A stretch of 64,000 bases of DNA. It comes from Ophiostoma sp. CBS 140.51. Its lineage: Eukaryota > Ascomycota > Sordariomycetes > Ophiostomatales > Ophiostomataceae. Position 1 is the first letter of the stretch, and each line of letters begins with the position of its first letter. Shown here piece by piece: positions 32,980-43,328 of this stretch. A model generated the notes under the pieces. That model saw nothing but the letters and a program-made list of their open reading frames with translations. It did no database searches and was not told where the DNA came from. Location: positions 1-64,000 of the forward strand of contig JANSLP010000035.1 in the NCBI GenBank assembly GCA_029298735.1. Reading direction: 5' to 3'. The translations under genes and the position numbers were made by a program.

Positions 32980-35683
32980 ATGTCCGACTCCGAGGCCGAC
33001 TACCTCCAGCCGGGCTTCGACCCCGCCGGCCTCACGAACCCCCGCCTGCGGTCGATTCTCGTCACCTACAACGTCCACTATCCGTCGAATGCCAAGAAGC
33101 CCGAGCTCGTCGAGCTCTTCAATACTCATGTTGCGCCCCAGGCCAGCAAGATCCTCGCCCGCCGCGCCCGCGCTAAGCGCTCCAGCATGGGCATCGTCGA
33201 CGCCCAGACGTCCACCTCCTCCTACAGCCAGAGCACAACGGCCTTTGGCGACTCGTTTGACCAGGAGCCGCCGCTGGTGTCCCCCAAGAAGCGCCGCCCT
33301 GGTCGGCCATCGTCCCACGCAGCCTCGTCGTCACACATTGACGAGCACGACGAGGAGGATGCTGAGGATGCTGCCCAGCGCCGCCAGCGCCGTAGCAGCC
33401 CGCGCAAACGTTCGTCGCGTCAGAGCAGCTTCCAGCCGCCAGACTCGGTAGTATCGTACTCGGTGGCCGGCGGCTCTGATGACGAGACGGCGCCTGCTCC
33501 TGCTTCGGCTCGCCCGCCCTCGCGGCGTGCCCGCACCAAGACACCCCAGGTCAAGCTCGAGCCGACCGAGGAGGAGCGGTACTTGGCTACCCCTGTGGCT
33601 GCTGCCGTTTCGTCTAGCCGCCACGGCGGTCGTCTGAGCTCTGGCGACGAGGATAACAACACCGTCTTCACCTACGACAACCCCTTCCAGAGCGGCAGTT
33701 CGCCCCTGTCTGGCTCATCGCCCGCCCAGCGCCGGCGCACCACAGACTACGACGAGCCGGCCTCGAGCAAACGCACTTCGACGGGCACGTCTGGACGCGT
33801 CCCCTCGTCGTCGCGTAAGCCCCGCGTCGTGTCCTCCCCTGCTGTGCACCAGCCGACCTACGACTCCCCACCGATCCGCTCTGCTGTCGCACAGCGCCGC
33901 AACTCCGCCTTCCTCAAGGCTGCTTCTCCATCGCCTGAACCTGAAGAGGAGGAGGAAGAGTCTGAGGAGGAGCAGTACCAGGAGGACTACGATCCGCTTG
34001 AGCCTGGCGAGGAGTTTACACCCGAGGAGCAGCTGGAGCTTACACAAGAGGAGGAGATCCACCGGCGGCAGAATGTCGTGTCCAGCCGGCGCTCTGGTAA
34101 GACCAGCAAGGTTGTCGCTACACGGCGGAGGAAGGGCGTCGCATCTGCCCTCGCTACGCCACTTCTGGTGCTTCTTCTGACACTGCTTGGTGTCTACGGT
34201 GCCTGGTACCGCCAGGAGAAGCGTGCCGTGGGCTTCTGTGGTCTCGGTCGCCTGGCCGTGCCCCTCCTGTCTGAACAGATTGAGAAACTGGAGTGGCTGC
34301 CGGACTGGGTGCGCGACATTGAGATCCCCAACAGCCTGCAGGTGTTTATCGAGCCGACCTGCGAGCCCTGCCCCCCGCACGCTTTTTGCTACTCGGATTT
34401 CACCGTCCGCTGCGAGAACGGCTACATTGAGAAGCCCCACCCGCTGGCCCTCGGCGGTCTGGTGCCTCTGCCGCCCACATGCGAGCCTGATGGCGAGCGT
34501 GCTCGTCGCGTCAAGGCTGTCGCCGACAAGGCCATTGAGGAGCTGCGCGACCGCCGCGCCAAGTGGGAGTGTGGCGACCTGGTCGACGACGATGGCCAGC
34601 TGCCCGAAGACCCGGCCATCGACGTGCCTGTGTTGAAGGAAGTTATCAGCGAGAAGCGCAGCAAGAAGATGAGCAAGGAGGAGTTTGACGATCTCTGGAC
34701 CGCCGCCATTGGCGACATTGAGTCTCGCGACGAGGTCGAGTCTGAGCCAGACAGCAACTACGCGTAAGTACACTACTTTTCCCCTCCCGAACGCCTTTCT
34801 ACACACAGCCATTACCATCTACCTTCTACCATTCAATATCTGACAATAAACTAATTAGCCATCCTATCGGACCTGTAGCGCCACAGATCCCGGAACAGTT
34901 CCAAACACCCGCCTATCGTCCACCTCGCTCGCTCGCCTTCCGCTCACCTGCGCCGTCCGCCGCTCCATCCGACTCGGACTCGCAAGACATCGATTCTCTC
35001 TTTCAGTTCTAATTCTTTCTCTGCTGGGCGTTGCCTACCTCCGCTATCAGATTCGTGCCCGTCGTGCCGACCGCGCCCGCGTGCCGGCCCTGGTGGATCT
35101 TGTGCTGGAGCGCCTTGCGGCCCAAAAAGAGCTGTGGCTGTATGAGGATGACTTTGAAAACTCGGGAGGACAGAGCGACGATGCGGACGACAGCAGCTTC
35201 CTGCCGGATCCCTTTTTGTTCTTGCCCCAGCTGCGCGACGATGTCCTGCGGACCACGCACTCGCTGGCGGCGCGTGAGCGGATCTGGAAGCACGTGCGCG
35301 CTGTTGTCGAGCAGAACAGCAATGTGCGCACGGGTCAGCGTGAAGGCCGCAACGGCGAAGTGGGCCGTGCCTGGGAGTGGATTGGGCCTGTGGGCACGGC
35401 CTCGAGTGTGATTGCCAACGGCAGCGGCGTTGGGGGTGCCGCAAACCCCTCGGACATGAGCGCCGTTCGTCGGCGGCGCAGCGGCCGGGCGTCGCTAATG
35501 CCGACTGGCAGTGGTGCCACGTCTCGGGCTGGATCGGCGGCACCGAGAGAGAGTGTTGGCGTCTTGGATGGTGAGGCACAGCAGCAACAGCAGCAGCAGC
35601 AGCAACCACAAGATGGTGCGGCAGCTGGGGAGCACCGGTCTGCACTGCATAAACGGTGGAAGGAGTCACGGCCAATCTACTAA
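32980..35683 (+). CDS. src1: Src1/Heh1 (Man1-type) inner nuclear membrane protein, one intron
   Basis: Exons 32980-34763 and 34879-35683 join to 862 aa. The intron (GTAAGT at 34764, acceptor CCTGTAG ending 34878) splits an Ala codon; this acceptor is the only nearby AG that keeps the downstream frame. The N-terminus carries a HeH/LEM-like helix-extension-helix (about 18-50), which in this family contacts chromatin and nuclear-envelope factors. A long acidic and Ser-rich nucleoplasmic region with basic clusters follows. Membrane segment 1 is at about 389-411. A lumenal domain with Cys-rich CEPCPPHAFCYSDF follows, then membrane segment 2 (about 634-651) and the Man1/Src1 C-terminal domain with VPALVDLVLERLAAQKE, FLPQLRDDVLR, VVEQNSNVRTGQREG and GRAWEWIGP. 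Both tails therefore face the nucleoplasm. A polyQ of about nine residues lies near the end. Role: nuclear envelope organisation, rDNA tethering and pore quality control in yeast. Confidence 0.92.
35579..35605 (+). repeat. CAG/CAA tract (polyQ) near the src1 C-terminus
   Basis: About nine Gln codons near the end of the src1 frame, in the disordered tail after the conserved C-terminal domain. Confidence 0.8.
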
Positions 35684-36310
35684 AGGACGTGTTGCGTTGT
35701 ATTCATTTTTCTTTTCCTTTTTTTCTTCTTCTTTTCTTTTTTTCTTGTGTTCTTTTGGTTTCTCGCCTTGTTTTACTACTACTATCACACGCACGCATCA
35801 TGTCATGCATTGCTCACATATACTTTTCCTTAATTCACTCTTATATTCAAAATTATTCCAAACTTGCGGTCTGAGACTGTTTTATGATTTTTCCTCCGTG
35901 AATTTTTAACTATTTTTATGAAGAACTTGTTTTAACGCCGATTTTATTTATTTATTTCGCTGCATACTGTCAGCGAGCTGAGCATGTTTTGAGTCTCCAG
36001 TAATAAAATCTACGATAAAACATACAAAATAGCAAACAGTTGAAAACCAGAAAAAATGTTCATTTCTGTTCAGCCTCAACTATGGTTTTTTCTTCTAGTT
36101 TCCCGAGTCTTATCTCACTACAGAATGTGCCAATTTTTGTATTTTTGCTAACATTCGCCGTCAATGTTTACTGACCAAAGGTTAGGGAGATGGCTCTGAT
36201 TTCAAAAAAAAAAGCTTAACATTTAGATAGATATTTTACAGTACAATAATAAAACATAAACGTGGTTACATAAAAAATAAATCATCAACCCGTGCTTAAC
36301 AGTGAAACGC
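35684..36310. terminator. Convergent AT-rich 3' flanks of src1 and a Zn2Cys6 gene
   Basis: src1 (+) and the regulator ending at 36311 (-) converge here. The 627 bp are strongly AT-rich, with several AATAAA/TTTATT-type hexamers on both strands (for example near 35,945-35,960 and 36,245-36,280). This fits two facing poly(A) regions. No coding signal. Confidence 0.6.
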
Positions 36311-39181
36311 TCAAGCAGCCATCCCGGCGGCCCGGCATATCGTCCGTAGTCGCCGCATGCTCACACCAGTACTGCCCGTTGTGCCATAATACCCAATCTC
36401 CGACCCGTTTCCTCCTCCTCCTCCGTCTCCAACGCCACTCATGGTCGACTGTTCTCGCACTACAGTTTGCAGTGCCACCCGGAAATCGGCATTGATCAAG
36501 TTGGAGAGCACAAAGTACCGATAGACGTGGTTGTCCGTCTCGACACCGGCCCAGAACAGGGGCCACTGGAAGCGATCGAGCTCGACAGGGCCGACAGTAC
36601 GGATGGCACGTTCAGCGAGGTGGACAATCTTGGCGGCAATGGCCTGACGGTGCGAAGCTGGGGCACCCAACGGAGAGTAGCTTTGATAGGAGTTGAACGA
36701 GGATGACTGCTGCTGGTAGTTGCCATAGTTGTAGTTGTAGTCGTAGCTATTGGTGTTGATGCCGCCATCGTCTGGCGCAGCAATACCGAGCAAAGCGAGC
36801 TCTTTCGCCGGACCCTCCTCACCATACAGATCTTCGCGTGTGGCACCGGCCCGCAAAAGGTGCAGCTCAAGAGACAGATAGTGGCAGACAGCCCAGTCGG
36901 CCATGGCCAGGAGGCGTGAACGGTGGCCGCCGCTGGTGGCGGCAAAGGCAGACAAGCGAAAAACGGTTGTGTAGCGCGAGCGCAGGGAACGAGCGTCACG
37001 GGCGATCTGGGCGACCGACTCGGACGAGGTGGGGGATGAGGACGAACGACGGCCCTGTTTGTGACCCTGCGCATCCGCCTTATCCTGCATCTCCTCGGCC
37101 TCGTACACCAAGTTCAAACGGTGCACGGCGACCCACGTCTCGTTAATCAGTTGGAGGGCTGGCCAGTTTTGGTTATCGTCGGCGATCTCTTCGGGCGTGT
37201 AGTCGTCCCAAAAGTCGAGCAGGGTCGTGCGGGCTGTCTCATAAAAGCCGAGCTGGTTGCGCGGCGGCATGCGGAACTGCACAGAGAGGGCACCGCCTTT
37301 TCCAAAGAAACAAGCCGCGCAGTCGTACCAGTAGAGCCAGCTGAGAAGACGGGACATGAAAGAACGGTACTTAACAGGCGGCAGCGGCCGGTCGGCAGGG
37401 CTAAGGTCCTTTATCGGCTTGGCCATGTTCGTAGGGGGTGCTGTGGTCGCTAATGCTGCTGCTGTAGGTGTTGCTAGAACTGGGTCGTTTGTCATCTGGT
37501 TGCTGTTCCTGGAATTGACGTCGTTCTTGTTCTCAATAAATTCGAACTCGTCGGTTTCGTCGTCCTCATCGCTGCTTGGATCCTGATCCTCGTCTTCTTG
37601 GACGGGGACACACTTGGGAGGCGAGGGCGGCCGTTTGGCCGAAAATGAAGCCGGTGGCAGTGCCTCGCCGCTCATGAGGCCACGCCGCAGCTGATACTTG
37701 CGCATGTAGTCGCCCATGGCTTTGCTGAACTCGTTGTTGGAGCCCCAGCGGCCGTGCTGGAGTGTGTTGCGCCGGTGAATGAGGTACTCGAGCCAAAAGC
37801 AGGCCACCACGACCACATGAAAGAGGCCAGCTTCGGGCGTTCCACGGGGTGCAACGACTAGTTCCTTGAGGGCCGCCTGGCCGGCATCGTAATGGCGCCG
37901 GGCCAGCTGTCCAGGGGTGAGCGCACCGCCTTTTGTAGAGGGCCGGGCCGGCAGGATTGCTGGGGTACCGGTTGCACTGCCTGTAATGCCGTTGTTCCCA
38001 CTTTCGGCCGTTAGGCGCCAGTCGAGCTCGCCAAACGAGGCAGCCAGCAGCAAATGGAGAATGGGCGCGTGGTGGACAGCGAGCTTGATGAGAATGGCAT
38101 GGGTAGACCAGACGGGGGACTTGGAGCCGATACTGAAGCCAACTTGTTGATGGAAAAGGAGAAGAGCCTCGAAATCGCGTTCGGTCAGGCGCATGCGACT
38201 GGGAAAGCTGGCGAGGACTATGGTGGTGGTGCCGAGGATGAGGCCGTTCAAAGGTGATGGACCCGTGGTGGAGACGAGGTGGAAGGTCGAGTTGGACGAG
38301 TTTTTGTGAGTGACTACATTGCAGTTGGCCACTTCTGAATTGTTCTCGTCTGGTGTGATGGGTGTTGGTGCGGCACACGACGGCGTCGCCATTGTCATGG
38401 AAGACGATGGAAGTAGAGGAGAGAGTGGTGTCGTCGACAAGTCGCCGAAAAACATGAAGTCGGCTTCGTCCATGGACTGCATAAATGAGAAGGGTGATGG
38501 TGTGGACATGGATGTTGAGTTGAGGAGGTCGTCGTTGACAAAGGTCGAGAAATCCAGATTGGTATCTGTGATTGTGGGAGTAGCATGGGGGACTGAACTG
38601 GTGGTGTTGATGGGGCCACCCGAGGCAATGTCATTGCTTGGATTTTGTGACAGACCCGAGCCGTCCGTTTGGTATTCGGCGTACTCTGATGCAGGTGTAT
38701 ATGCGGCCATGTTACTGGAAGTGGCTGTGGTTGTCCCCAAGTATGGCGGCGTTGTGCTCACGGATGGCGAAGACAGCGAGGAGATGGTAGATGGCATGGA
38801 CGTCACAGATGGACCAGGTGATGCTACAGCTGCTGGCGCAATGGATAGTGATGCTGCCGCTGCAATTGGCGTCTTGGACACAATCTTTTGTGGCCGCCAG
38901 TTGGTGAACTGCCGCTTCTTGAGCGGCCCAGCGCCGAGGCGACGGTCATGAAGGCGGGTGGTCTTCTCCTCGGCGCCGTATTCGCAACGGAGACGCAGAC
39001 GCGTGCACATTTGGCAACCCGGTTTGGCCTCGTCGCACTTGACTTTCCGGCTGCGGCAAGTCAGGCATCCCGACTTGGAACGGGTGTTGCTGGAGCCAGC
39101 CTTTCTGGACGGGGGAGGCATGGTGGCTGGTGGTGTGGGAAGGGATGTGAGCTGGTGTTTGAATATAGCTGAGGCGTTCAA
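36311..39181 (-). CDS. Zn2Cys6 fungal transcription factor
   Basis: Uninterrupted 956-aa frame. A binuclear zinc cluster lies at Cys39, 42, 49, 56, 59 and 66 (CX2CX6CX6CX2CX6C), with the basic segment RSRKVK between cysteines 2 and 3. Such clusters bind CGG-type DNA sites. A Ser/Thr-rich region follows (about 90-280), then a mostly helical region (about 320-955) with Trp/Leu-rich stretches such as VVACFWLEYLIHRRN and SRLLSWLYWYDCAACFF. This resembles the regulatory middle domain of fungal zinc-cluster proteins, probably the Fungal_trans_2 type, which I cannot confirm. An acidic DEDQDPSSDEDDETDEFE stretch could be an activation segment. ATG 39121 (MPPPSRKAG) would shorten the protein by 20 residues and keep the whole cluster, so the start is uncertain. 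Target genes are unknown. Confidence 0.88.
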   Translation of the reverse strand: MNASAIFKHQLTSLPTPPATMPPPSRKAGSSNTRSKSGCLTCRSRKVKCDEAKPGCQMCTRLRLRCEYGAEEKTTRLHDRRLGAGPLKKRQFTNWRPQKIVSKTPIAAAASLSIAPAAVASPGPSVTSMPSTISSLSSPSVSTTPPYLGTTTATSSNMAAYTPASEYAEYQTDGSGLSQNPSNDIASGGPINTTSSVPHATPTITDTNLDFSTFVNDDLLNSTSMSTPSPFSFMQSMDEADFMFFGDLSTTPLSPLLPSSSMTMATPSCAAPTPITPDENNSEVANCNVVTHKNSSNSTFHLVSTTGPSPLNGLILGTTTIVLASFPSRMRLTERDFEALLLFHQQVGFSIGSKSPVWSTHAILIKLAVHHAPILHLLLAASFGELDWRLTAESGNNGITGSATGTPAILPARPSTKGGALTPGQLARRHYDAGQAALKELVVAPRGTPEAGLFHVVVVACFWLEYLIHRRNTLQHGRWGSNNEFSKAMGDYMRKYQLRRGLMSGEALPPASFSAKRPPSPPKCVPVQEDEDQDPSSDEDDETDEFEFIENKNDVNSRNSNQMTNDPVLATPTAAALATTAPPTNMAKPIKDLSPADRPLPPVKYRSFMSRLLSWLYWYDCAACFFGKGGALSVQFRMPPRNQLGFYETARTTLLDFWDDYTPEEIADDNQNWPALQLINETWVAVHRLNLVYEAEEMQDKADAQGHKQGRRSSSSPTSSESVAQIARDARSLRSRYTTVFRLSAFAATSGGHRSRLLAMADWAVCHYLSLELHLLRAGATREDLYGEEGPAKELALLGIAAPDDGGINTNSYDYNYNYGNYQQQSSSFNSYQSYSPLGAPASHRQAIAAKIVHLAERAIRTVGPVELDRFQWPLFWAGVETDNHVYRYFVLSNLINADFRVALQTVVREQSTMSGVGDGGGGGNGSEIGYYGTTGSTGVSMRRLRTICRAAGMAA

Positions 39182-40391
39182 ATCATAGAAAGTCGTAATA
39201 TCGTGATGTGCAGTGTAGAGTTGAAGATGTGATCTGCGATCAATTGTGTATCCGGAAAGAGGTCTTGTGCATGGAAGGGGAGGTCATGATCGAGACGAGG
39301 CACGAGGGGGCAGCTTCTTCATATTCCACTGCCTTATCTCCTTTGATGTGTACGAATACGTACTCCGGCTCCGTTGAAGAAGTGGAATAAGATAGTGTAG
39401 GAATAAAAAGAAGTGGGTGAGAGGGGGAAAATGGAAATGTAACGAGAATGACAGGTCCCCACGCAAAAAAGGCAGCGGAGAAGAAACAACACCGTTCTCC
39501 GGAGGTAGTTGAAGATAAGGATGAGGCTCACGACGTTCGTTCACAACATAAAGGCCGCCCTGCCCCATACCATGACGAGCGTGGCGGCAGCGGAGAAACA
39601 GGGCCCTGGAACCTACAATTCGGGGCCTTTGTTCAAGACTAGAACGCCAACAATACCACTAAAAAGCGCTTAGCCCAAGGAGAGTAGGCAGTCAATGCAG
39701 AGAAGGATAGGGAAAGCTTGAAAGAGGAGTAAAGAGGAGAAAGAGGAGGGAGGAGGTGGAAGCCCACAAGGCGCCATCGGCAAATCTAGCCAATCAGAAG
39801 CGGCAAAATGCGCCTCGCGATCAGAGTGTTGGGGGTGAAAGTGAAAGATGCAACGACAGGCCTCGGAACAAGCGACAGGAAGCGGGCACGACCGAGAGAA
39901 ACAAGATATGAAGGAATTGAGGGAGACGAAATGAGAAAAAGAGGCAGACGATGTCTCATAGTTTCCTCATAGTCTGGTTTTCGAGATATAGCTTGAAGGA
40001 TCATGCCTGTCGATTCCGGGGTCAGGCGGCCAAGAGATAAAAGTCCTAGATAGTTGAGAAAGGGTTGTAAAGAGGCAGTGTAAGATAACTGTCACTTCAG
40101 TTGAGGCGATTTCATGAAAAATGGAACGAGAAGTGGTCGATGAAAAGTAGAGGCAGCAAGCGAAGTCGCAATTGCTGACAGGAGTGAGTATAATTTCAAA
40201 GTATTAATCAGATATATCGGCAGTACCCAACATACCGAGACCAAAAAAAATATGCCAAATCCAAAGCCCAAAAACCAAAATATTATAAACATCCAATATC
40301 TTCAAAAGATGCAGAATTAAATCATTAATTATATAAATGCCAGAATTATTTTATAAGCCACAGAGAGAAAGAGAGGCGCCCGGCCTCTTGT
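39182..40391. other. Interval between two Zn2Cys6 genes
   Basis: Promoter side of the regulator starting at 39181 and 3' flank of the one ending at 40392; both are on the minus strand. The minus strand is pyrimidine-rich at 39,380-39,960. A CCAATCA box sits near 39,789. 40,190-40,350 is AT-rich and fits the poly(A) region of the next gene. No gene seen. Confidence 0.55.
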
Positions 40392-43328
40392 TTAAGCGTG
40401 TCCGTGGACATGATGTCCGTGGTGGGTTGGCGCTGGCGCTTGCACCGTCGTGCGGCGCGGTCGTGTACGACGCTCGCCCGACAGGTAGTTGTAGGTGCTG
40501 GCGACACCGAGCGACTTTTGGATGAGTTCTTCGACTTCGTCGCAAATGTCATGGATATCGTTGGTAATATCGATTTCTTCATTGCGCACAGCAGCGGCAG
40601 CAGCTGACGATGGCGCGGGCAGACCACCGCCCCCACCTCCGCCATATGGCGACGCGGGCGAGTTTGATGCGATGGAGGCGTGGTTGTGGCCTTGGCCCTG
40701 TCCTTGACCGTAGTGGTGACTTTGGCTATGATAGTCGTGCAAGGTGTTTGCGTGGTGATGACTGTGGCCATGGCCGCCGGAGTGGCCGTAACCCTGATTC
40801 TGGCCCTGGCCCTGACTGCCGTACCCATGGTGGCCGCGGTCTGAGGGACTGTTGTGGAAGTAATAGGGCGGCATTTCCGGGTTGGCTGCAACAGCGGCTG
40901 CAACGGACGAAGATGTGGCCAGCGCGGCATCACGGCTCTGTATTTGGCGAAGACGGAGGCGGAAGGCCGATTCGAGACGCCGGTACAGATGGGAGCCCCT
41001 ACGTGCATAGACCCAAGTGTGCTGGAAGGCGTGCAGGATGCTCTCGCACTGTAGAATCATGTCGAGCTGCTCGGCCACAATGGTGGCCAACTGCTGCTCG
41101 GGAGCTGCAGGCGGCGCCAAGGAAGAGGAGCCTGGCGTGCCGGCAGTGTTGTAGCCGCCGCCGTAGCCACCGTTGCTACCGGAAGCAGGTGTCTCGCAGC
41201 ACAAGTTGAAGTATGTGTGCAGCAAGATACGGCACACTAACAGCATACGACTCACGGTGGTCCAGTTCAGAGCCAGTTGGCGGTCGACAAACTGGGCGTG
41301 CACGCTCTGGACGTACTTGCCGATGGTGCGGTGCAGGTCCAGCAAGTCTTCGGGTTCACTGGGTCCCGAGTTAAAGAGCGACGGGCAGTACAGCAGCATG
41401 AGCATACCGTGGTAGTTGGTGTTGAGCCAGGTGATTGTGTTGTGGAAGTGGACAGCATGTGCCTCGCGTCTTGCCAGAAGCGTGCCTTGCGTATACCAGT
41501 TGTCGGCGGCACCACGCAGCTCGTCGATCATGGCACGGCGCTCCCGAATGCTGGGCAACAGCATGCGGTGCTGCTGCTGCTGCTGGTGGAAGGGGCCGGC
41601 CGGGTGGGACAGGGACAGTCCACCGTGGCCCAAGTGCACCAGTGACAGACAGCGGCCCTCAATGTCACGCAAAGCAATGGCCTGGCGCGCAATCTGGAGC
41701 GTGGTGATGTGCTCGGCCTGCTCTGAAGCTGCAAACTCTTCGGTCGTGACACCAGGGAGTGACAGATTGGAGTCGTAGTCCTGGACAGCCAGCGAGAGAC
41801 CGTAGACACTGGCCACAAGGCGATCAATGGAAAAGATGCACCAGAAGAGGCGGTGACGGAACTCGCGCTTCAGCATCTGGCTGGGCTCCGAGTCAGCCGA
41901 CCCTCTGCGGTTGAGACCGAGTAGCACGGACTCGCGGCCCAGCATGCCGACAATGACCCAGGGCGACCAGCCATCTGGGTCAAAGAGCGCGTATAAGGTC
42001 AGCAGGAGCAGCACCTCGACAGCCGGAATGGATCGGTTGCTGAGGCAGGTCTGGACGATCTCCTGGTACGGCATGCGCACCTGGGCAAGGGCCTCGGCAG
42101 CAACCGTGCGGTCGTCTTCGTCGATATCAACGCTGGCACTAGTGCGGTGGCCAAGTCCGGCCATACCGTTACGGAAAGTCTCACCACCGCTCCGGGTGCC
42201 ACCGAAGCGGGAGATGGCTTCGAGGCCGACAACCATGACGAGATAGAGGCGAACAGACGTGAGATCAATGCTATGGCCCTCCTCAAACACAGCATGGCCA
42301 ATGTGAGACTCGGCCGCATCGATGATGGTGCTTTCGTAAAGAAAAGGGTATGAGCGGTGCATGTGGCGGAAGTAGGCACGAACCAGATGCATATGGCTGA
42401 ATCTGGCCGTGTACGACCGTACTGGTGGTAATCTGGGTCGTACACTGAGTGCATCGGACGGATTGTAGCGTGGCGTCCGGCTTGCAGGAGGCATTTGGGG
42501 CATCGTAGCAGGCGGTAGTCCTTGGTGGTGGTGCATTGGTGGCGGTTCAGGGTTGTCTATGCTCGAGGGCGTTGGCTGTTGGTGGATGCTGCCGGCGGAT
42601 GTTTGTCCTGGAGGGACGCCATCCATGTCGTGGTCCTCAGCTGGGTGCTGAGGTACCATTGTCGGCCCAGGTCCAGAGACTGGGACTGCTACCGGTACTG
42701 GAGCTGCTGGAGCTGCTCCTGCAGCTGGTGCTGGCCCCGTTGGTGTTGCTGGTATAGATCCTCTGGCTGCTGCCCCTTCGGTAAGCCGTGCAAGGTGTGG
42801 CAATGAATGGAGGTCAAAACCGGTATCGTAACATGATACTGGCGCCGAGCCAACGGGCATCAACGAGTCGACGAAGTTGGACAGCCATGTCACACGTGCA
42901 CGAAGCGCAGCAGCTTGGCTGGCGGTGCTGGCGACAGGCGACGGGAAGAAGCAGCGGGCACCCAGCCGTTTGCAGGCGGTGCACTCGGGCAGAATGCGGT
43001 CACATTTCTTTTTGGAGTTGCGGCAGCGGATGCAGGCGTACATGGCGACTGTACCGTTGCTTCCCGGTGCCGCGACAGAGGGCGTGCCACCCGCCGAGGT
43101 CGGGGCACCGTCTTCACCCTGACCACCGCCACCGCTTTGGCTGTCCTCACCGCCTTCGACACCTTCCATGCTGTTGTAGTCCGTCTTGATGCGTGGGCTT
43201 GCCTTGGACCCTGATCCGGGTGCCGACGGCCGCCGAGCCGTCGGAGTGTTTGCTGGCCTTGGCTTCTCGATGCGGAAGCGGTGCCACGAGCCGGCCCCGT
43301 CAGGGGTGCTGGGGCCGGACTTGTCCAT
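40392..43328 (-). CDS. Zn2Cys6 transcription factor with fungal-specific regulatory domain
   Basis: Uninterrupted 978-aa frame. The zinc cluster is Cys99, 102, 109, 116, 119 and 126 (CX2CX6CX6CX2CX6C; CIRCRNSKKKCDR...), followed by a short linker and a helical stretch (AAALRARVTWLSNFVDSLM) that may dimerise. A Pro/Ala-rich region follows. The Fungal_trans-type domain starts near residue 310 (LVRAYFRHMHRSYPFLYESTI) and includes ISRFGG, a DGWSPWVIVGMLGRESVLLGLNRR segment, EFRHRLFWCIFSIDRLVASVYG and the usual C-terminal helices. The end is rich in Gly, His and Tyr (GHGHSHHH-like) and has a short polyQ. It is a sequence-specific regulator by family; its target pathway cannot be read from sequence. 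It lies between another zinc-cluster gene and an MFS transporter, all three on one strand. Confidence 0.9.
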   Translation of the reverse strand: MDKSGPSTPDGAGSWHRFRIEKPRPANTPTARRPSAPGSGSKASPRIKTDYNSMEGVEGGEDSQSGGGGQGEDGAPTSAGGTPSVAAPGSNGTVAMYACIRCRNSKKKCDRILPECTACKRLGARCFFPSPVASTASQAAALRARVTWLSNFVDSLMPVGSAPVSCYDTGFDLHSLPHLARLTEGAAARGSIPATPTGPAPAAGAAPAAPVPVAVPVSGPGPTMVPQHPAEDHDMDGVPPGQTSAGSIHQQPTPSSIDNPEPPPMHHHQGLPPATMPQMPPASRTPRYNPSDALSVRPRLPPVRSYTARFSHMHLVRAYFRHMHRSYPFLYESTIIDAAESHIGHAVFEEGHSIDLTSVRLYLVMVVGLEAISRFGGTRSGGETFRNGMAGLGHRTSASVDIDEDDRTVAAEALAQVRMPYQEIVQTCLSNRSIPAVEVLLLLTLYALFDPDGWSPWVIVGMLGRESVLLGLNRRGSADSEPSQMLKREFRHRLFWCIFSIDRLVASVYGLSLAVQDYDSNLSLPGVTTEEFAASEQAEHITTLQIARQAIALRDIEGRCLSLVHLGHGGLSLSHPAGPFHQQQQQHRMLLPSIRERRAMIDELRGAADNWYTQGTLLARREAHAVHFHNTITWLNTNYHGMLMLLYCPSLFNSGPSEPEDLLDLHRTIGKYVQSVHAQFVDRQLALNWTTVSRMLLVCRILLHTYFNLCCETPASGSNGGYGGGYNTAGTPGSSSLAPPAAPEQQLATIVAEQLDMILQCESILHAFQHTWVYARRGSHLYRRLESAFRLRLRQIQSRDAALATSSSVAAAVAANPEMPPYYFHNSPSDRGHHGYGSQGQGQNQGYGHSGGHGHSHHHANTLHDYHSQSHHYGQGQGQGHNHASIASNSPASPYGGGGGGGLPAPSSAAAAAVRNEEIDITNDIHDICDEVEELIQKSLGVASTYNYLSGERRTRPRRTTVQAPAPTHHGHHVHGHA

